Assembly (NCBI RefSeq): GCF_019145375.1
Contig: NZ_JAHSTX010000001.1
Span: forward strand, 3,738,501 to 3,802,500
Source: Pseudomonas triticicola
Lineage (GTDB): Bacteria > Pseudomonadota > Gammaproteobacteria > Pseudomonadales > Pseudomonadaceae
Direction of reading: 5' to 3'
DNA: 64,000 bases
The notes beneath the pieces are model-generated. The model was not told the DNA's origin. It was given only the letters and a program-made list of their open reading frames with translations, and did not search any database. Shown here piece after piece: positions 26,681 to 35,722 of this stretch (the stretch's first letter is position 1; the number at the start of each line of letters is the position of its first letter). Both the position numbers and the translations under genes were made by a program.

Positions 26681-27253
26681 CTGTGGGAGCGGGCTTGCCC
26701 GCGATGGCGGTGGGTCAATCAAATCGACGTTGCCTGACACTCCGTCTTCGCGAGCAGGCTCGCTCCCACCCTTGGATTTGTGTGACTCACCGGATTTTGA
26801 GCACACCGCAGATCCCTTGTGGGAGCGGGCTTGCCCGCGATGGCGGGGGGTCAATCAAATCAACAGTGCCTGACACTCCGCCTTCGCGAGCAGGCTCGCT
26901 CCCACATTGGATTTGTGTGCCACGCTGGATTTTGAGCACACCGCAAAACCTTGTGGGAGCGGGCTTGCCCGCGATGGCGGTGGGTCAATCAAATCAAAGT
27001 TGCCTGACACTGCGCATTCGCGAGCAAGCTCGCTCCCACATTTGGATTTGTGTGACTCACCGGATTTTGAGCACACCGCAGATCCCTTGTGGGAGCGGGC
27101 TTGCCCGCGATGGCGGTGGGTCAGTCAAATCAAAGTTGCCTGACACTCCGCCTTCGCGAGCAGGCTCGCTCCCACATTTGGATTTGTGTGACTCACCGGA
27201 TTTTGAGCACACCGCAATACCCCTGTGGGAGCGAGCCTGCTCGCGAAAGCGGT
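26681..27253. repeat. Tandem REP/BIME array, about 4.2 units of 136 bp
   Basis: REP palindromes of type TGTGGGAGCGGGCTTGCCCGCG start at 26681, 26818, 26952, 27088 and 27223, each of the first four paired with an inverted mate (TTCGCGAGCAGGCTCGCTCCCA). The whole pair-plus-spacer unit repeats with a period near 136 bases, including the shared spacer with GGATTTGTGTGACTCACC. The array fills the gap between the chemoreceptor and the FitB gene. It creates long open frames that are not genes. Confidence 0.93.
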
Positions 27254-27273
27254 TTAAATGGCAGAGCACATTT

Positions 27274-27693
27274 TCAGACCTGCCACGGATTGATCACTTC
27301 AATCCCGGAAAACTCGAAATCCCGGACATTACGTGTAGCAATCGCGGCTCCACGATTTCGGCAGATCGCTGCGATTTGCGCATCGGCCATTGCAATCCCC
27401 CGCCCTTTCGCCTCTGCATCGGCTACCAGCGTCGCGTACTCGACGGCTGCGTGGGCATCGAATGGCAAAATCCGCCCGGCAAAATCCTCTTCAAACATTG
27501 CCAAAGCGTGAGCCTGGAGTTTTTGTTTGCGCTTGCCGGAAGGTAATCGAGCGATGCCGTGCAGTATCTCAGCCACGGTGATTGCACTGATGGCCAGGTC
27601 CATGGCCGGTTGCGCATCCACCCAAGCCAACACTTGAGCCTCGGGTTCGATACGCATGAATTCTGATAGAACGTTGGTATCGAGCACTATCAT
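27274..27693 (-). CDS. fitB: PIN-domain toxin ribonuclease, FitB/VapC type
   Basis: A 139-residue PIN domain protein. It begins with the strand-plus-acid motif VLDTNVLSE (Asp5), has a conserved Glu in TVAEILHG near residue 42, and acidic residues in MADAQIAAICR near 102, the metal site of PIN RNases. The family cleaves tRNA or mRNA and is held inactive by its partner antitoxin. Its ATG overlaps the stop of the antitoxin gene by four bases, as usual for such pairs. Confidence 0.9.
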   Translation of the reverse strand: MIVLDTNVLSEFMRIEPEAQVLAWVDAQPAMDLAISAITVAEILHGIARLPSGKRKQKLQAHALAMFEEDFAGRILPFDAHAAVEYATLVADAEAKGRGIAMADAQIAAICRNRGAAIATRNVRDFEFSGIEVINPWQV

Positions 27694-27935
27694 TCAGAAA
27701 AATCCACCCCGAGCGGTTTTTCTACACGCGCAGGCAGATCGAGCTCGGCTCCGCCCTCGGCGCTGAAACGCTGGTGGATCCGACTGCCGAGCCCTCCGGC
27801 ACGATCAACCGTGGTGAGCGCTCGGCCCAGAATCAGCCGAGCCTCTTCTTCCATGGAATGTCCGTTGTGTGCAGCGGTAATGCGCAGCTGCTCCTTGAGC
27901 TTCTCGTCAAGGTTTCGAATGGTGATGCTGGCCAT
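27690..27935 (-). CDS. fitA: FitA/VapB-type antitoxin (ribbon-helix-helix)
   Basis: An 81-residue protein starting MASITIRNLDEKLKEQLR, the standard ribbon-helix-helix DNA-binding N-terminus of FitA-like antitoxins, with a C-terminal tail that should wrap the PIN toxin. ATG 27935 is chosen over an upstream start at 27950 because AGGAGGG lies just before it and the domain begins there. It should bind the palindrome upstream and, with the toxin, repress its own operon. Confidence 0.88.
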   Translation of the reverse strand: MASITIRNLDEKLKEQLRITAAHNGHSMEEEARLILGRALTTVDRAGGLGSRIHQRFSAEGGAELDLPARVEKPLGVDFSE

Positions 27936-27943
27936 GTCGCCCT

Positions 27944-27973
27944 CCTGCAATCAATGAACTCATTGATTGCAGG
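27944..27973. promoter_or_regulatory. Operator palindrome of the fitAB operon
   Basis: CCTGCAATCAATGA (27944-27957) and TCATTGATTGCAGG (27960-27973) are perfect 14-base arms around a 2-base centre, beginning nine bases before the antitoxin ATG and overlapping its ribosome-binding site. This is the expected binding site for the antitoxin or the FitAB complex, and binding could block both transcription and translation start. Confidence 0.8.
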
Positions 27974-28047
27974 CTAGCATATTCAGGTTTGATTGGAGTC
28001 ATGCCCGCCGAGCGGCATCGTCGGTAACGGCACACTGCAATACCCCC

Positions 28048-28134
28048 GTGGGAGCGAGCCTGCTCGCGAAAGCGGTGGATCATTCACATCATCATTGACT
28101 GACACTCCGCCTTCGCGAGCAGGCTAGCTCCCAA
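28048..28134. repeat. REP palindrome pair
   Basis: One REP (GTGGGAGCGAGCCTGCTCGCGAA) and its inverted mate (TTCGCGAGCAGGCTAGCTCCCA) separated by about 40 bases. Lies between the antitoxin operator and the end of the FGGY kinase gene. May help stop or stabilise the kinase transcript 3' end. Confidence 0.88.
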
Positions 28135-28154
28135 AGGGGTCTAGGGTGTCGGGA

Positions 28155-29714
28155 CTATTCGGGATACCCGGTGATTTTGCGGATGCTTTGATACAGCGGT
28201 TTGAGCTGCCGGTACATACGCAAATACACCTCTCTGTACAACTGCTCATAAACCTTCTGCGCCTCAGGCTGCGGTGTGAAAACCGCTCCAACCCGAGTCA
28301 TCGCCGCAATGGCCGATGGAAAATCCCGATGCAGTCCCAACCCCACCGCACAGCAAATCGCCGCCCCTAACCCGGACGCTTCATACACATGCGGGCGCTC
28401 TGCCGGCAGGCCGAAGATGTTGGCGGTCAGTTGCATGGCGGCGTCGCTTTGCGAGCCGCCGCCGGCGACGCGCAGGCGCTGGATCGAGACCTTCGAACGC
28501 CGTTCGATGTTTTCCATGCCTTGGCGCAGCGCGTAGGCCAGGCCTTCGAGAATCGCCCGGTAGATGTGCGCGCGGGTGTGTACGTCGCCGAAGCCGATCA
28601 TCGCGCCCTTGGCTTCCACGCCCGGTTCGCGGATGCCCGGTGACCAGTAGGGTTGCAGCATCAAACCCATCGAACCCGGGGGCACTTCGTTGACTAGTGC
28701 ATCGAACAGTTGCTCCGGCTCGATGCCCTGCTCTTTTGCCTGCTGCATCTCGCGCAGGCCGAATTGGTTCTTGAACCAGCTGACCATCCAGTAGCCGCGA
28801 TAGATCATCACTTCGCAGTTGTACTGATCGGGCACGGCCGAGGGGTACGGCGGGATCAGCGGGACGATTTCCAAATAGCGCGAGCGGGTGCTGGTGATGG
28901 TCGCGGTGGTGCCGTAAGACAGGCACACGGTGCGCGCATCGACCACGCCGGAGCCGATCACTTCGCAGGCCTTGTCCGCGCCCGCCGCGATCAGCGGCAG
29001 CCCTTCGGGAATGCCAGTGTGCCGGGCGGCTTCGGCTGTGATGTAGCCGAGGGTTTCGCCGGGTTTGTGCAGGGTCGGCAACTGCTCCGGGCGCACCGCC
29101 AGTGCTTGCCATTTCCAGTCATGCGGTGCCGCCCACTTCAGCCGTTTGAAGTCGAAGGGCAGATAGCCGACGCAGCAGCCGACCGAATCGACGAAGCGCC
29201 CGCACAGGCGATGAGTAAGAAAACCCGAGAGCAGCAAAAACTTGTCGGTCGCCGTCCACACCTCGGGTTGATGCCGGGCGATCCAGTTGGCCTCGGCCTG
29301 GGCGCGAAAGTAATCCACCGTTGCCTTGGCGCCGACCAGTTTGAACAGCCAGCCCCACGGCCCTTTGATGCCGCCCTCGACCTCAGCCTGACGTTGATCG
29401 AGCCAGACAATCGCCGGGCGCAGCGGTTTGCCGCTGGCATCGACATTGATCACGGTGCCGCGCTGAGTGGTCAGGGACACGCCGGCAATCTGCGCACGGT
29501 CGATGCCGGTTTGCTGCCAGAGTTGCTGGCAGGCCTCGCCGAGTTTCGCCCAGTAGTACTCCGGATCCTGCTCGGCCCAACCGGGTTGCGTCGAGTAGTA
29601 CGCCTGCAGATCGACTTTGCCTTTACCGAGCAGATTGCCCTGCTGATCGAAGAGCAATGCGCGCACGCTCTGAGTGCCGTTGTCGATCGCCAACAGGTAT
29701 TTTTTCTGCGTCAT
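28155..29714 (-). CDS. FGGY-family carbohydrate kinase
   Basis: A 519-residue sugar/polyol kinase of the FGGY family. The N-terminal phosphate-binding strand is [16 protein letters not shown], with a second phosphate motif [12 protein letters not shown] near residue 80 and an adenosine motif [13 protein letters not shown] near 430. The family phosphorylates glycerol, xylulose, gluconate and others. Its substrate here is unknown; next to a GlpD-like dehydrogenase a glycerol-like or ether-glycerol product is plausible. ATG 29714 overlaps the stop of the upstream dehydrogenase gene (ATGA), so it is the third gene of a coupled operon. Confidence 0.88.
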   Translation of the reverse strand: MTQKKYLLAIDNGTQSVRALLFDQQGNLLGKGKVDLQAYYSTQPGWAEQDPEYYWAKLGEACQQLWQQTGIDRAQIAGVSLTTQRGTVINVDASGKPLRPAIVWLDQRQAEVEGGIKGPWGWLFKLVGAKATVDYFRAQAEANWIARHQPEVWTATDKFLLLSGFLTHRLCGRFVDSVGCCVGYLPFDFKRLKWAAPHDWKWQALAVRPEQLPTLHKPGETLGYITAEAARHTGIPEGLPLIAAGADKACEVIGSGVVDARTVCLSYGTTATITSTRSRYLEIVPLIPPYPSAVPDQYNCEVMIYRGYWMVSWFKNQFGLREMQQAKEQGIEPEQLFDALVNEVPPGSMGLMLQPYWSPGIREPGVEAKGAMIGFGDVHTRAHIYRAILEGLAYALRQGMENIERRSKVSIQRLRVAGGGSQSDAAMQLTANIFGLPAERPHVYEASGLGAAICCAVGLGLHRDFPSAIAAMTRVGAVFTPQPEAQKVYEQLYREVYLRMYRQLKPLYQSIRKITGYPE

Positions 29715-31306
29715 GGCGTGATCTCCGGCAAGCCGTGATCGCGCAGCCACAACAATCGATAACGCTCAATTTCCGCTTGCCAGCGCTCATCGTCCCAGGC
29801 CAATCGTGGCTGGCAGAGCGTGCGAATCGCGGGAAGATAGTCCTCGCCACCGCGCGGCAGCAACAGGCCCAAACGGGTGCGGCGCAGCAGCAAATCATCC
29901 AAATGCAGAATCATTTCCGCCTCGCAGGCGAACGCCAGCTCTGCCCACAAAGTATCGCTGGCGCCAACCGTTTCCAGACCGAGTTCGCCGAGCAATTGCG
30001 CCAACCTCGGCAGGTCTCGACCGTGACGTCCGGCCAAGCGTCGCCACTGACTGCCGCTCAGTCCCGCGATTGTCAGCGGCGGCACAGCGGCGAACACCGG
30101 CGCGCCGTCATCGACAAAAGAACGCCCGAGCATCGCCGCACACGCCTTGAGCACTTCGATCGCTTGCGGGCGGAATGTGGTCAGTTTGCCGCCGGCCAAC
30201 GTCACGCAACCGGGCTCTTGCCACAGCACATGTTCGCGGGTTTCGTTGGACGGTTTGTCCTGCTGCGCTCCCGCCGCGCTGCCGACCACCGGGCGCACGC
30301 CTGACCAGGTCGACAGCACGTCGTCGACGCCCACTTCGGCGCCGGGAAATTGCTGCTGGCACGCGGCGAGCAGATAGTCGAGCTCTTCGCTGGAAATGCG
30401 TGCGCTGTGGTCGAGGTCCTCGCGGTGATCGAGGTCCGTGGTGCCGACCACCGTCGCGCCTTCCCACGGAAACACGAACACCGGGCGCCGATCACGCTGA
30501 TGCAGAAAAGTGAACGCCTGCGCCACCGGCAAGCGCCAGCCCGGCAGTAACAGATGACTGCCGCGCAACGGTCGCAATTGCTTCGCAGCGTCAGCGGGAC
30601 GCAGGCGCTCAGCCCACGCGCCTGTGGCCACGGCCAACACAGCGGAGCGCAATTGCAGCGTCGCCCCGCTCTCGCCATCTTCGATCTGAACCCCGCACAC
30701 CCGCCCGCCTTCACGCAGCAGTTGCGTGACCCGCACACCATTGAGCACCACCGCGCCATCGGCCCGGGCCTCGCGCAGTACGCGCATCACCAGCCGCGCA
30801 TCATCGGTCAGTGCATCGACAAAACAGCTGCCGCCGAGCAGGCCGTTTTCCTTCACCCCCGGCGCAAGAAAACGCAGTTGCTGGGCGTCATGAAAAGCAT
30901 GGTTGCGCCGCCCCGCCAGCGCGTCGTACACCGAGAGCAGGCCGCCCATGACGCGCGGCCCGGGAAAGCCGCCGCGATAGTGCGGCATCATGAAACTCAT
31001 CGGCTCGACCAGCCCCGGCGCCTCGTCGAGCAGGCGCTGACGCTCGCGCACCGAATCGCGGGTCAGGCGCCACTGGCCCTTGGCGATGTAACGCAAACCG
31101 CCGTGGACCATTTTCGATGATCGGCTGGAGGAGCCCCAGGCAAAATCGCGCTGTTCCAGCAGCAGACAGCGCCAGCCCCGGCGCGCGGCTTCGCGGACGA
31201 TTCCGGCGCCGCTGATGCCGCCGCCGATGACGATCAGGTCCCAGGTTTCATCCGCCAGCGTCGGCAGAATCTGCTCGCGCCACTGCGCGTTCCAGTTCGC
31301 CGTCAT
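29711..31306 (-). CDS. GlpD-like FAD-dependent glycerol-3-phosphate dehydrogenase/oxidase
   Basis: A 531-residue flavoprotein. The Rossmann FAD-binding motif is [20 protein letters not shown] near residues 21-40, followed by the family motif [20 protein letters not shown] near 50-65 and HGGLRYI. The usual GlpD oxidises glycerol-3-phosphate to dihydroxyacetone phosphate at the membrane and feeds quinones. ATG 31306 is the true start; an open frame continues upstream to 32170 but only as an antisense shadow of the next gene. Overlaps the flanking genes by four bases on both sides. As a member of an operon with an AGPS-like oxidase it may use a modified glycerol phosphate. Confidence 0.88.
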   Translation of the reverse strand: MTANWNAQWREQILPTLADETWDLIVIGGGISGAGIVREAARRGWRCLLLEQRDFAWGSSSRSSKMVHGGLRYIAKGQWRLTRDSVRERQRLLDEAPGLVEPMSFMMPHYRGGFPGPRVMGGLLSVYDALAGRRNHAFHDAQQLRFLAPGVKENGLLGGSCFVDALTDDARLVMRVLREARADGAVVLNGVRVTQLLREGGRVCGVQIEDGESGATLQLRSAVLAVATGAWAERLRPADAAKQLRPLRGSHLLLPGWRLPVAQAFTFLHQRDRRPVFVFPWEGATVVGTTDLDHREDLDHSARISSEELDYLLAACQQQFPGAEVGVDDVLSTWSGVRPVVGSAAGAQQDKPSNETREHVLWQEPGCVTLAGGKLTTFRPQAIEVLKACAAMLGRSFVDDGAPVFAAVPPLTIAGLSGSQWRRLAGRHGRDLPRLAQLLGELGLETVGASDTLWAELAFACEAEMILHLDDLLLRRTRLGLLLPRGGEDYLPAIRTLCQPRLAWDDERWQAEIERYRLLWLRDHGLPEITP

Positions 31307-32907
31307 GGCCGCGACTCTGGCAATAACGTGCCCGGGTTGAGGCGCCCTTCCGGGTCGAAATGTTCGCTCAGCGCCTGCAACGTCTGCATCGCCAGCGGGC
31401 CTTTTTCGCGCAGCAGATACGGCGCGTGATCCTTGCCGACGCCATGCTGATGACTGATGGTGCCGTGGTTGTCGACGATGGTCTGGCTGGCCGCGTGTTT
31501 GAGCATCCGCCAGCGCGCCAGCGTCGCGGCATAGTCGGCTGCCGGGCGAAACACGTAAGTGGTGTAAATGCTCGAGCCTTCGCCGTAAACGTGCGAGAGA
31601 TGAGTGAACACATGCACCCGTTCGCCCTCGGCGGCCAGGGCATCGCGCAGGCTGTTTTCGATCAGGCTGAGCAAGTGATCGACGTTGCTCCAGTCGGTGG
31701 CCGTTTCGAGGGTGTCGACCACGTAACCGGCGTTCCACAGGTTCTCGCGCAGGTAGGGAAAGCGGAAGCGGTTCTGCGCCCACTTCTTGCCCAGCAGCGT
31801 GCCGGTGAATACGCCGCCGAAGGCTTTCAGATGGGCGCGCGCGTGTTTCAGCGACAGTGCGTTTTGCTGGCGATTGCCGGTTACGCCGAAGGTCAGCAGG
31901 CATTTGCCGTCGCCGGCGCCACGCAGCTTGAGGTACTTTTCCAGCCAGGCAATCTGCTGCGGATGGCCGGCCAGCGCCAGTTGCGTTTCGGTTTCCACCG
32001 CGTTGGACAGACGCAGCATCGACAACGGTACGCGCGCCTGCGCCAGTTGCCGGATCGCTCGCAGCGCCTGAGGCCAATCGGGCAAAAACACGCCGTAGAA
32101 GCGCTCGTCCGCCGGCAACGCGCTGACCCGCACTTTGACCTCGGAAATGATCCCGAAACGGCCTTCGCAACCGAGCACCACTTCACGCAGATCCGGGCCG
32201 GCGGCCGACGCCGGGAACGTCGGAATCTGCAAAGGCCCGGCGAACGTTTCCAGGGTGCCGCCGGCAAACAATTGCTCGATCCGCCCGTAGCGCAACGACT
32301 GCTGGCCGCTGGAACGACTGGCCACCCAACCGCCCAGGGTCGACAGCTCCCACGACTGCGGGAAATGCCCCAGCGTGTAGCCGCGCGCGCGCAATTGGCT
32401 TTCGACTTGCGGCCCGCTGGCGCCGGGGCCGAATGTCGCCAGCAGGCTCTGTTCGTCGAGGTCGGTCAGGCGATTCATCCGCGCCAGCGACACCGTCAGC
32501 ACCGGGCGCGCGGAGTTTGGTGGATTGATGTGCCCGGCCACCGACGTGCCGCCGCCGTAGGGAATCAGGCACAGATCCTGATCATGGGCGAGGGCCAGCA
32601 ATTGGCGGATCTGCTCAGCGGTTTCGGGAAACGCCACAGCATCGGGATACGTGCCCAGTGCGCCTTCGCGTAGTGCCAACCAATCCGGCAGGCTCTGGCC
32701 GCGCGCGTGCAGCAGGCGATCGTGAGCATCGACGCTGTACAAGCGATGCGGCACCAGGCGCGAGGTCGGCACTTGCGCCAACGCCGCTTCCAATGTCGCA
32801 TCAGGCAATGCGCGGCCAGAGCCCAAGCGTTCGTGGAGAAATGTCGCGCCCTGGGCCGGCAGTTCAACCACCGTGCCTGCCTCTCCCCAGCCGTTCCAGC
32901 GTCGCAT
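31303..32907 (-). CDS. FAD-linked oxidase related to alkyldihydroxyacetone-phosphate synthase
   Basis: A 534-residue VAO/PCMH-type flavoenzyme: FAD-binding PP-loop IPYGGGTSVAGHINP near residue 130, the ...FPQSWELSTLGGWVASRSSG stretch near 200, and a C-terminal cap ending HQHGVGKDHAPYL, which resembles alkylglycerone-phosphate synthase and bacterial glycolate/lactate oxidases. ATG 32907 is taken as start; an upstream one at 32937 adds ten residues without support. First gene of the three-gene operon, divergent from the AraC-type regulator. Possible roles are ether-lipid glycerol breakdown or sugar-acid oxidation; neither is proved by sequence. Confidence 0.85.
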   Translation of the reverse strand: MRRWNGWGEAGTVVELPAQGATFLHERLGSGRALPDATLEAALAQVPTSRLVPHRLYSVDAHDRLLHARGQSLPDWLALREGALGTYPDAVAFPETAEQIRQLLALAHDQDLCLIPYGGGTSVAGHINPPNSARPVLTVSLARMNRLTDLDEQSLLATFGPGASGPQVESQLRARGYTLGHFPQSWELSTLGGWVASRSSGQQSLRYGRIEQLFAGGTLETFAGPLQIPTFPASAAGPDLREVVLGCEGRFGIISEVKVRVSALPADERFYGVFLPDWPQALRAIRQLAQARVPLSMLRLSNAVETETQLALAGHPQQIAWLEKYLKLRGAGDGKCLLTFGVTGNRQQNALSLKHARAHLKAFGGVFTGTLLGKKWAQNRFRFPYLRENLWNAGYVVDTLETATDWSNVDHLLSLIENSLRDALAAEGERVHVFTHLSHVYGEGSSIYTTYVFRPAADYAATLARWRMLKHAASQTIVDNHGTISHQHGVGKDHAPYLLREKGPLAMQTLQALSEHFDPEGRLNPGTLLPESRP

Positions 32908-33095
32908 GCGTGTGTCCTTTTTCTGCCGTTGGATCAAGCTTGCATACTAGTCAGCGCTGGAGATCTGTCACGGTCGCATCCGGCCAGAACCTGTAGCCAA
33001 TGGCGCCAAACGTCCGGGCATTTACATTCGCCGGGCAATCCACTTACCTTGCGCCATTCATTCGCTCACGCGCCGTCGATCAAAGGACCGCGACC

Positions 33096-34112
33096 ATGCC
33101 ATCGCTCGGCTTCACTTCCGTTCCGCCGCTGCTCAAATACCTGCGCCATGCCGAACAGTTGGGCATGGCCATCGAGCCTGCGTTGGCGGCGGCCGGGTTG
33201 CAGGCGCAGCAGTTGAGCGACAACACCTTGCGCCTGCCGGGTGAGGTTCACGAACGCTTGCTGGATTATTTCTGCGAGCACTCGGGCGATGGGTTGTTCG
33301 GGCTGCATGCGGCGAATTTCGTCCTGCCCAATTCGTGGAGCGTACTCGGTTACATCACCATGAATTGCGCGACGCTGGGCGATGCGATGAGCCGGATCAT
33401 GCCGTTCGAAAAACTCGTCGGCGACATGGGCGTCAGCCGCGCCGAGGTGCAGGGCGAGCACGTGCATCTGGTCTGGACTTGCCGCTACGAGCAGCCACGG
33501 ATTCGCCGGCATTTGGTGGAAAATGTGCTCGGTTCGTGGCTGCACTACGCGCGCTGGATCGCCGATACGCAGCTGTCGCCGGCCTGCGTATGGCTGGAGC
33601 ATGCGCGGCCGGATGCGGTGACGCTGGCCGAGTACGAGGCGTTTTTCGGTTGCCCGGTGCGGTTCGATCAGGCGTATTCGGCGCTGGTGGTGCCGCTGGC
33701 GTATTTGCAATTGCCGCTGCGCCAGGCCGATGCGCAATTGCTGCGAACCCTGGAAGAACACGCGATGGGTTTGCTGGCGACGCTGGAAGATGCGTCGCTG
33801 GCGCAGCAGGTGGAAAACATCCTGCGCGGTTTGCTCAAGGAGGGCTTGCCGCGCAAGGAGCAAGTGGCGGAGCAGCTCAGCGTTTCGGTGCGCACGTTGC
33901 AGCGGCAATTGCAGCAGGCGGGGACGTCGTATCAGCAGATTCTTGATGAGCTGCGTCAGGAACTGGCGGAGCACTATTTGCTCAACAGCACGTTGCCGAT
34001 TCAGGACATTGCGCAGTATCTGGGCTTCACCGAACCGCGCTCATTTCATCGCACGTTCAAGAGCTGGCGCGGGATGCCGCCGGGGGAGTTTCGGTTGCGG
34101 AATCGGCGGTGA
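33096..34112 (+). CDS. AraC-family transcriptional regulator (Arabinose_bd type)
   Basis: A 338-residue regulator. The N-terminal two thirds match the Arabinose_bd-type sensor domain of OruR-like Pseudomonas regulators; the C-terminus (about residues 240-335) has the double helix-turn-helix with VAEQLSVSVRTLQRQLQ and IAQYLGFTEPRSFHRTFK. ATG 33096 has AAAGGA upstream; an earlier start at 33000 lies in the promoter area. It is divergent from the FAD oxidase-GlpD-FGGY operon, with 188 bases between, and is the obvious candidate activator of it. Confidence 0.9.
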   Translation: MPSLGFTSVPPLLKYLRHAEQLGMAIEPALAAAGLQAQQLSDNTLRLPGEVHERLLDYFCEHSGDGLFGLHAANFVLPNSWSVLGYITMNCATLGDAMSRIMPFEKLVGDMGVSRAEVQGEHVHLVWTCRYEQPRIRRHLVENVLGSWLHYARWIADTQLSPACVWLEHARPDAVTLAEYEAFFGCPVRFDQAYSALVVPLAYLQLPLRQADAQLLRTLEEHAMGLLATLEDASLAQQVENILRGLLKEGLPRKEQVAEQLSVSVRTLQRQLQQAGTSYQQILDELRQELAEHYLLNSTLPIQDIAQYLGFTEPRSFHRTFKSWRGMPPGEFRLRNRR

Positions 34113-34120
34113 TGCTGATG

Positions 34121-34221
34121 GCCCCTTCGCGAGCAGGCTCGCTCCCACAGTAGTTCTCGGTTGCCTGCATTTCCGAGTTCACCGCAGATCCCCTGTGGGA
34201 GCGAGCCTGCTCGCGAAGGCG
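34121..34221. repeat. REP palindrome pair (BIME)
   Basis: TTCGCGAGCAGGCTCGCTCCCA and, 40 bases later, TGTGGGAGCGAGCCTGCTCGCG, in inverted orientation. Lies directly after the AraC-type gene and may act as its transcript end. Confidence 0.9.
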
Positions 34222-34384
34222 TCATTCGCCACACCGATTAAACACGTCTTGGCACAACTGTTTAAAGCGACACGGCATTCCGCGAAACCACCCACAATTC
34301 CTTGCGCCGCTGCCTACGCCTGCGCCAGAATCCGCCGGCTTGTGCGCCCCAGACCTCATCGCTACTGTAATTGCGTCACTGCCT

Positions 34385-34545
34385 ATCAGTGATCGGGTTT
34401 AGTAGCCCGGAGTATTTGGGGTGCATCGTTCATCAGACAGTCAGGTCTCGCCTGAGCTTTATGGTGGCTGTGCGCAGGGCGCTCTCGGGCGCGCCGGTTT
34501 CCCAGATCCCCGGTCTACTAACCTGCGCACAGCTGCCTCCACTTT
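34385..34545 (+). ncRNA. Structured leader RNA upstream of the DUF6124 gene (possibly C4-like)
   Basis: Several hairpins occur in a row: CGGG-N8-CCCG (34394-34409), TCAGG-TCTCG-CCTGA (34441-34455), and a long stem GCTGTGCGCAGG (34467-34478) with CCTGCGCACAGC (34522-34533), perfect over 12 bp, whose loop holds GGCGC/GCGCC and a conserved-looking GGTCTACTAACC. I recall near-identical leaders before other DUF6124/DUF3077 genes of Pseudomonas, and the shape recalls the C4 antisense RNA family, but this is memory, not a search. The bases 34223-34384 show nothing further. Confidence 0.5.
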
Positions 34546-34588
34546 CTTTAGTAGGAAAGCGGTGGCCAGCCAAAATGAGGATCTGGAT

Positions 34589-34954
34589 ATGTTCAAAGTA
34601 ACCCCAAACCCGCCACCCACCGACCCGGCATCTCCCTACGAATCCGCCGACTCGAAGAAATTCCACGAAGCCACCGACCGCGCCCTCGATCATTACCTCG
34701 GGCCGTCCAGCGCTGAATTCATGGCCCCGCCCTACAAGTCCAACACGCTGTACATGGCCAATCCCGAGGCCGACAACGAATCGCTATTGGCCGACGCCTG
34801 CGAAACCCTGGGGTCGGCGACGGTAATGCTCAACGATCAGGCGGGGCTGGTGAACGGCTCGCAGCGCAAGACGTTGCAGGGCATTGCGCAGATTGTGATG
34901 GTTGCGGAGATGGCGGTGAACCGGGTCCTGGATCGGTTGGTGCCGACTGATTGA
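34589..34954 (+). CDS. DUF6124 (DUF3077) family protein
   Basis: A 121-residue soluble protein typical of Pseudomonas. It has a proline-rich start (NPPPTDP), the family phrase FHEATDRALDHYL near residue 27, and two helices in the second half (ANNESL-like and GIAQIVMVAEMAVNRVLD). Function unknown. ATG 34589 is chosen for the GAGG upstream and because the frame before it lies in the folded leader. It stands alone. Confidence 0.8.
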   Translation: MFKVTPNPPPTDPASPYESADSKKFHEATDRALDHYLGPSSAEFMAPPYKSNTLYMANPEADNESLLADACETLGSATVMLNDQAGLVNGSQRKTLQGIAQIVMVAEMAVNRVLDRLVPTD

Positions 34955-35004
34955 GGGTTTTTGAGGAATTTGGTGTGGGCTGGTTTTGTGGGGTGTCAGG
35001 GGTT

Positions 35005-35214
35005 GCCCTCACCCCAGCCCTCTCCCAGAGGGAGAGGGGGCCGACCCAGCTGTCTTGCGCTGTCCGTCGACCTGAAAGACCGAGTCGATTATGGATTCGA
35101 CGCCATGCATTCAATTCGATTATGGATTCAGCACAGCACATTCAGGTCGGCGTAACTCCCGAGCATCCCCCAATCGGTCCCCTCTCCCCCCGGGAGAGGG
35201 TTAGGGTGAGGGGC
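35005..35214. repeat. MITE-like repeat with 40-bp terminal inverted repeats
   Basis: Left end 35005-35044 (GCCCTCACCCCAGCCCTCTC...) and right end 35175-35214 (...GAGAGGGTTAGGGTGAGGGGC) are imperfect inverted repeats, each itself holding a CCTCTCCC/GGGAGAGG hairpin. The inside carries two short copies of TCGATTATGGATTC. No transposase. This family is common and scattered in Pseudomonas genomes. Fills the gap between DUF6124 and the VOC gene. Confidence 0.8.
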
Positions 35215-35235
35215 TTTTGATCTTGGGCGCTAAGC

Positions 35236-35604
35236 TCAAAGACTGATCGCATTGGTAAACACCAACCGATTGCCAAACGGATCGGCAATCGTCATGTCCT
35301 GACTGCCCCAAGGCATCGCCTGAATCTGCGGATGCGAGAACTTGTAATCCTTGGCCATCAACTGCTGCTGAAATGCCTCCAGCTCATCAGTCTCGATACG
35401 CAGCGCCGAACCCGGACAGGCATCGCCGTGATGCTCGGACAGATGCAGCACACACTCGCCCCGTGACACCTGCAGATACAGCGGAAAATTCGCTTCGAAG
35501 CGATGCTGCCAGTCGATCTTGAAACCGAGAAAATCGACGTAGAACTCGACAGCCTTGGCCTCATCGAAGATCCGCAGGATCGGGGTGGTTTTGCCGAAGC
35601 TCAT
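35236..35604 (-). CDS. VOC-superfamily (glyoxalase/bleomycin-resistance-like) protein
   Basis: A 122-residue single VOC fold: PILRIFDEAKAVEFYVDFLGFKIDW at the start, a conserved His/Glu in VLHLSEHHGD near residue 62, and an ADPFGNRLVF C-terminal strand. Members include glyoxalases, dioxygenases and antibiotic-binding proteins; this length suggests a small dimeric binding protein or lyase. ATG 35604 has GGAG seven bases upstream, so an upstream start at 35658 is dropped. Substrate unknown. Confidence 0.85.
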   Translation of the reverse strand: MSFGKTTPILRIFDEAKAVEFYVDFLGFKIDWQHRFEANFPLYLQVSRGECVLHLSEHHGDACPGSALRIETDELEAFQQQLMAKDYKFSHPQIQAMPWGSQDMTIADPFGNRLVFTNAISL

Positions 35605-35722
35605 GGGGTGCTCCCTGACTGATTGGCCCCACAGTGTAGACGGGGAGGATGTCAGCAAATCGGCTTGTGGATGGCTTTCTTTAATCGCAATGTGCCATCA
35701 CTGTGACGCAAACCACGAATCC

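Noticed and set aside
26650..27546. 298-residue open frame on the plus strand
   Set aside because: It is made of translated REP repeats (repeating GSGLARDGGG-like text) and runs antisense into the FitB gene.
31307..32170. Long N-terminal extension of the GlpD-like frame
   Set aside because: It lies antisense-frame over the FAD oxidase gene, is Arg-rich, and the FAD motif sits at the normal distance from ATG 31306.
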